Shown here: piece by piece, positions 34,470-34,957 of the stretch
Numbering within the stretch: the first letter of the stretch is position 1
Layout of the letters: every line of letters begins with the position of its first letter
Source of the DNA: Paracoccaceae bacterium
Lineage (GTDB): Bacteria; Pseudomonadota; Alphaproteobacteria; Rhodobacterales; Rhodobacteraceae
Assembly: GCA_027045905.1 (NCBI GenBank)
Contig: JALTZY010000330.1
Location: 1-34,957, forward strand
DNA length: 34,957 bases
Reading direction: 5' to 3'
Position numbers and translations under genes: made by a program
Notes under the pieces: model-generated
What the model was told of the DNA's origin: nothing
Databases searched by the model: none
The model's input: the letters and a program-made list of their open reading frames with translations, nothing else

Positions 34470-34957
34470 TGACCTGCTACTGAACTTTCATCCACTTGGG
34501 ATCAGAGCCCTCTGGTTTGATACGCCGATTGGCGCAGGTTGAGCAACCGGCTGCTGCGCGGAGCTTTCCTCTGGCGCAGCGCTGCTGCCGGCCCATGGTG
34601 AACAGGCGCTCGGCGAAGGCTTTTGGCGTCTGGTAGCCGAGTGCCGAATGAGGCCTTTCTTCGTTGCAGTCATCGGTCCAGGCCCGGATCAGGGCGCGGG
34701 CATGCGCCATGGTGCGGAACATGGTTTCGTTCAGAATCTCATCGCGCATGCGGCCATTGAAACTTTCCACGAAGCCATTTTGCATCGGCTTGCGTCACGC
34801 TGAAAGCGTGCCTTTGGCACGACGCGCGATGTAGTGTGCGGTTTATGCCCGACGGCTCGCCCTCGCGCCTGAGCAGCACGAACAGGCGCCGATACCCAAA
34901 CCGGGGCCGTTCGTTGGCCAGATCGCGCAGGCGTTGGCGCAACCCGGTATCCGGCGC
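34470..34957 (-). mobile_element. IS3-family insertion sequence remnant (cut by the window edge)
   Basis: From TGACCTGCT (34470), which looks like an IS3-type end starting with TG, to the window end, the sequence encodes pieces of an IS3-family OrfB. The other end of the element and its OrfA are outside the window. The left terminal repeat cannot be proved without the right one. The element lies in the space between cmk and the expected rpsA. Confidence 0.75.
34477..34957 (-). pseudogene. IS3-family transposase OrfB with an internal deletion
   Basis: Two fragments in different frames match OrfB. The upstream one reads LRDLANERPRFGYRRLFVLLRREGEPSGINR (HTH_21 region). The downstream one, from [18 protein letters not shown] to [11 protein letters not shown], is the end of the rve domain with the last catalytic glutamate. 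The central part carrying both catalytic aspartates is missing. At the scar a short stretch with CGTGCC-TTT-GGCACG (34807-34821) interrupts the expected YIAPGKP context. A later frame (…[13 protein letters not shown]…) looks like the native C-terminus, implying another frameshift. The element cannot make an active transposase. It continues past the window edge. Confidence 0.85.

Overview
The window is about 35 kb of GC-rich DNA with dense, often overlapping genes. It reads as chromosome of an alphaproteobacterium, most likely of the Rhodobacteraceae (order Rhodobacterales). The support is the addA–trxA junction, a 41-residue L36 protein of the zinc-free type, DinB with an N-terminal zinc ribbon, a class II AroA followed by a GFA-family gene and cmk, and a clpB promoter that fits the RpoH pattern. 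No genus can be named from the sequence alone. Almost everything looks like ordinary chromosomal backbone. The only clear mobile DNA is a decayed IS3-family copy at the right edge.

Left part (1–3.7 kb): the 3' end of addA (recombinational repair), trxA with a strong terminator, then on the minus strand a two-component pair. That pair is a soluble PAS-PAS hybrid histidine kinase whose stop overlaps the start of an OmpR-type response regulator. Across a palindrome-rich divergent control region lies a seven-gene plus-strand operon (3.9–12.25 kb): an acyl-CoA synthetase, livG, livH, livM, a periplasmic binding protein, livF and a PaaK-like protein. It looks like an uptake-and-CoA-activation module for an organic acid. 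The terminal PaaK-like protein lacks the usual phosphate loop and C-terminal catalytic lysine. A LacI-family regulator with no obvious partner follows.

Middle part (13.5–22.7 kb): on the minus strand, rpmJ and a tRNA-Val(GAC) with a good promoter, possibly co-transcribed. Then come an N-formylglutamate amidohydrolase, a stand-alone CZB zinc-binding protein, DNA polymerase IV, a qmcA–nfeD membrane pair, a small exported WCGPC protein of unknown function, pyrF, a 92-residue unknown protein and clpB with a heat-shock type promoter.

Right part (22.9–35 kb): an FkbM methyltransferase, a membrane-anchored glutamate-synthase-like FMN protein, the 5-oxoprolinase genes pxpB-pxpC-pxpA, and a three-subunit molybdenum hydroxylase whose last gene overlaps a MoaD/ThiS-like gene. 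These are followed by aroA, a GFA-family gene, cmk and the IS3 remnant. The neighbourhood of the FMN protein, 5-oxoprolinase and Mo hydroxylase suggests glutamate, lactam or N-heterocycle metabolism, but that link is inference.

The most interesting leads are the transporter operon with two adenylate-forming-type enzymes (one apparently inactive as a ligase), the palindromes in its control region, the Mo-hydroxylase/MoaD/5-oxoprolinase neighbourhood, the exported WCGPC protein, and a class II EPSP synthase with glycine where the glyphosate-insensitive CP4 enzyme has alanine.
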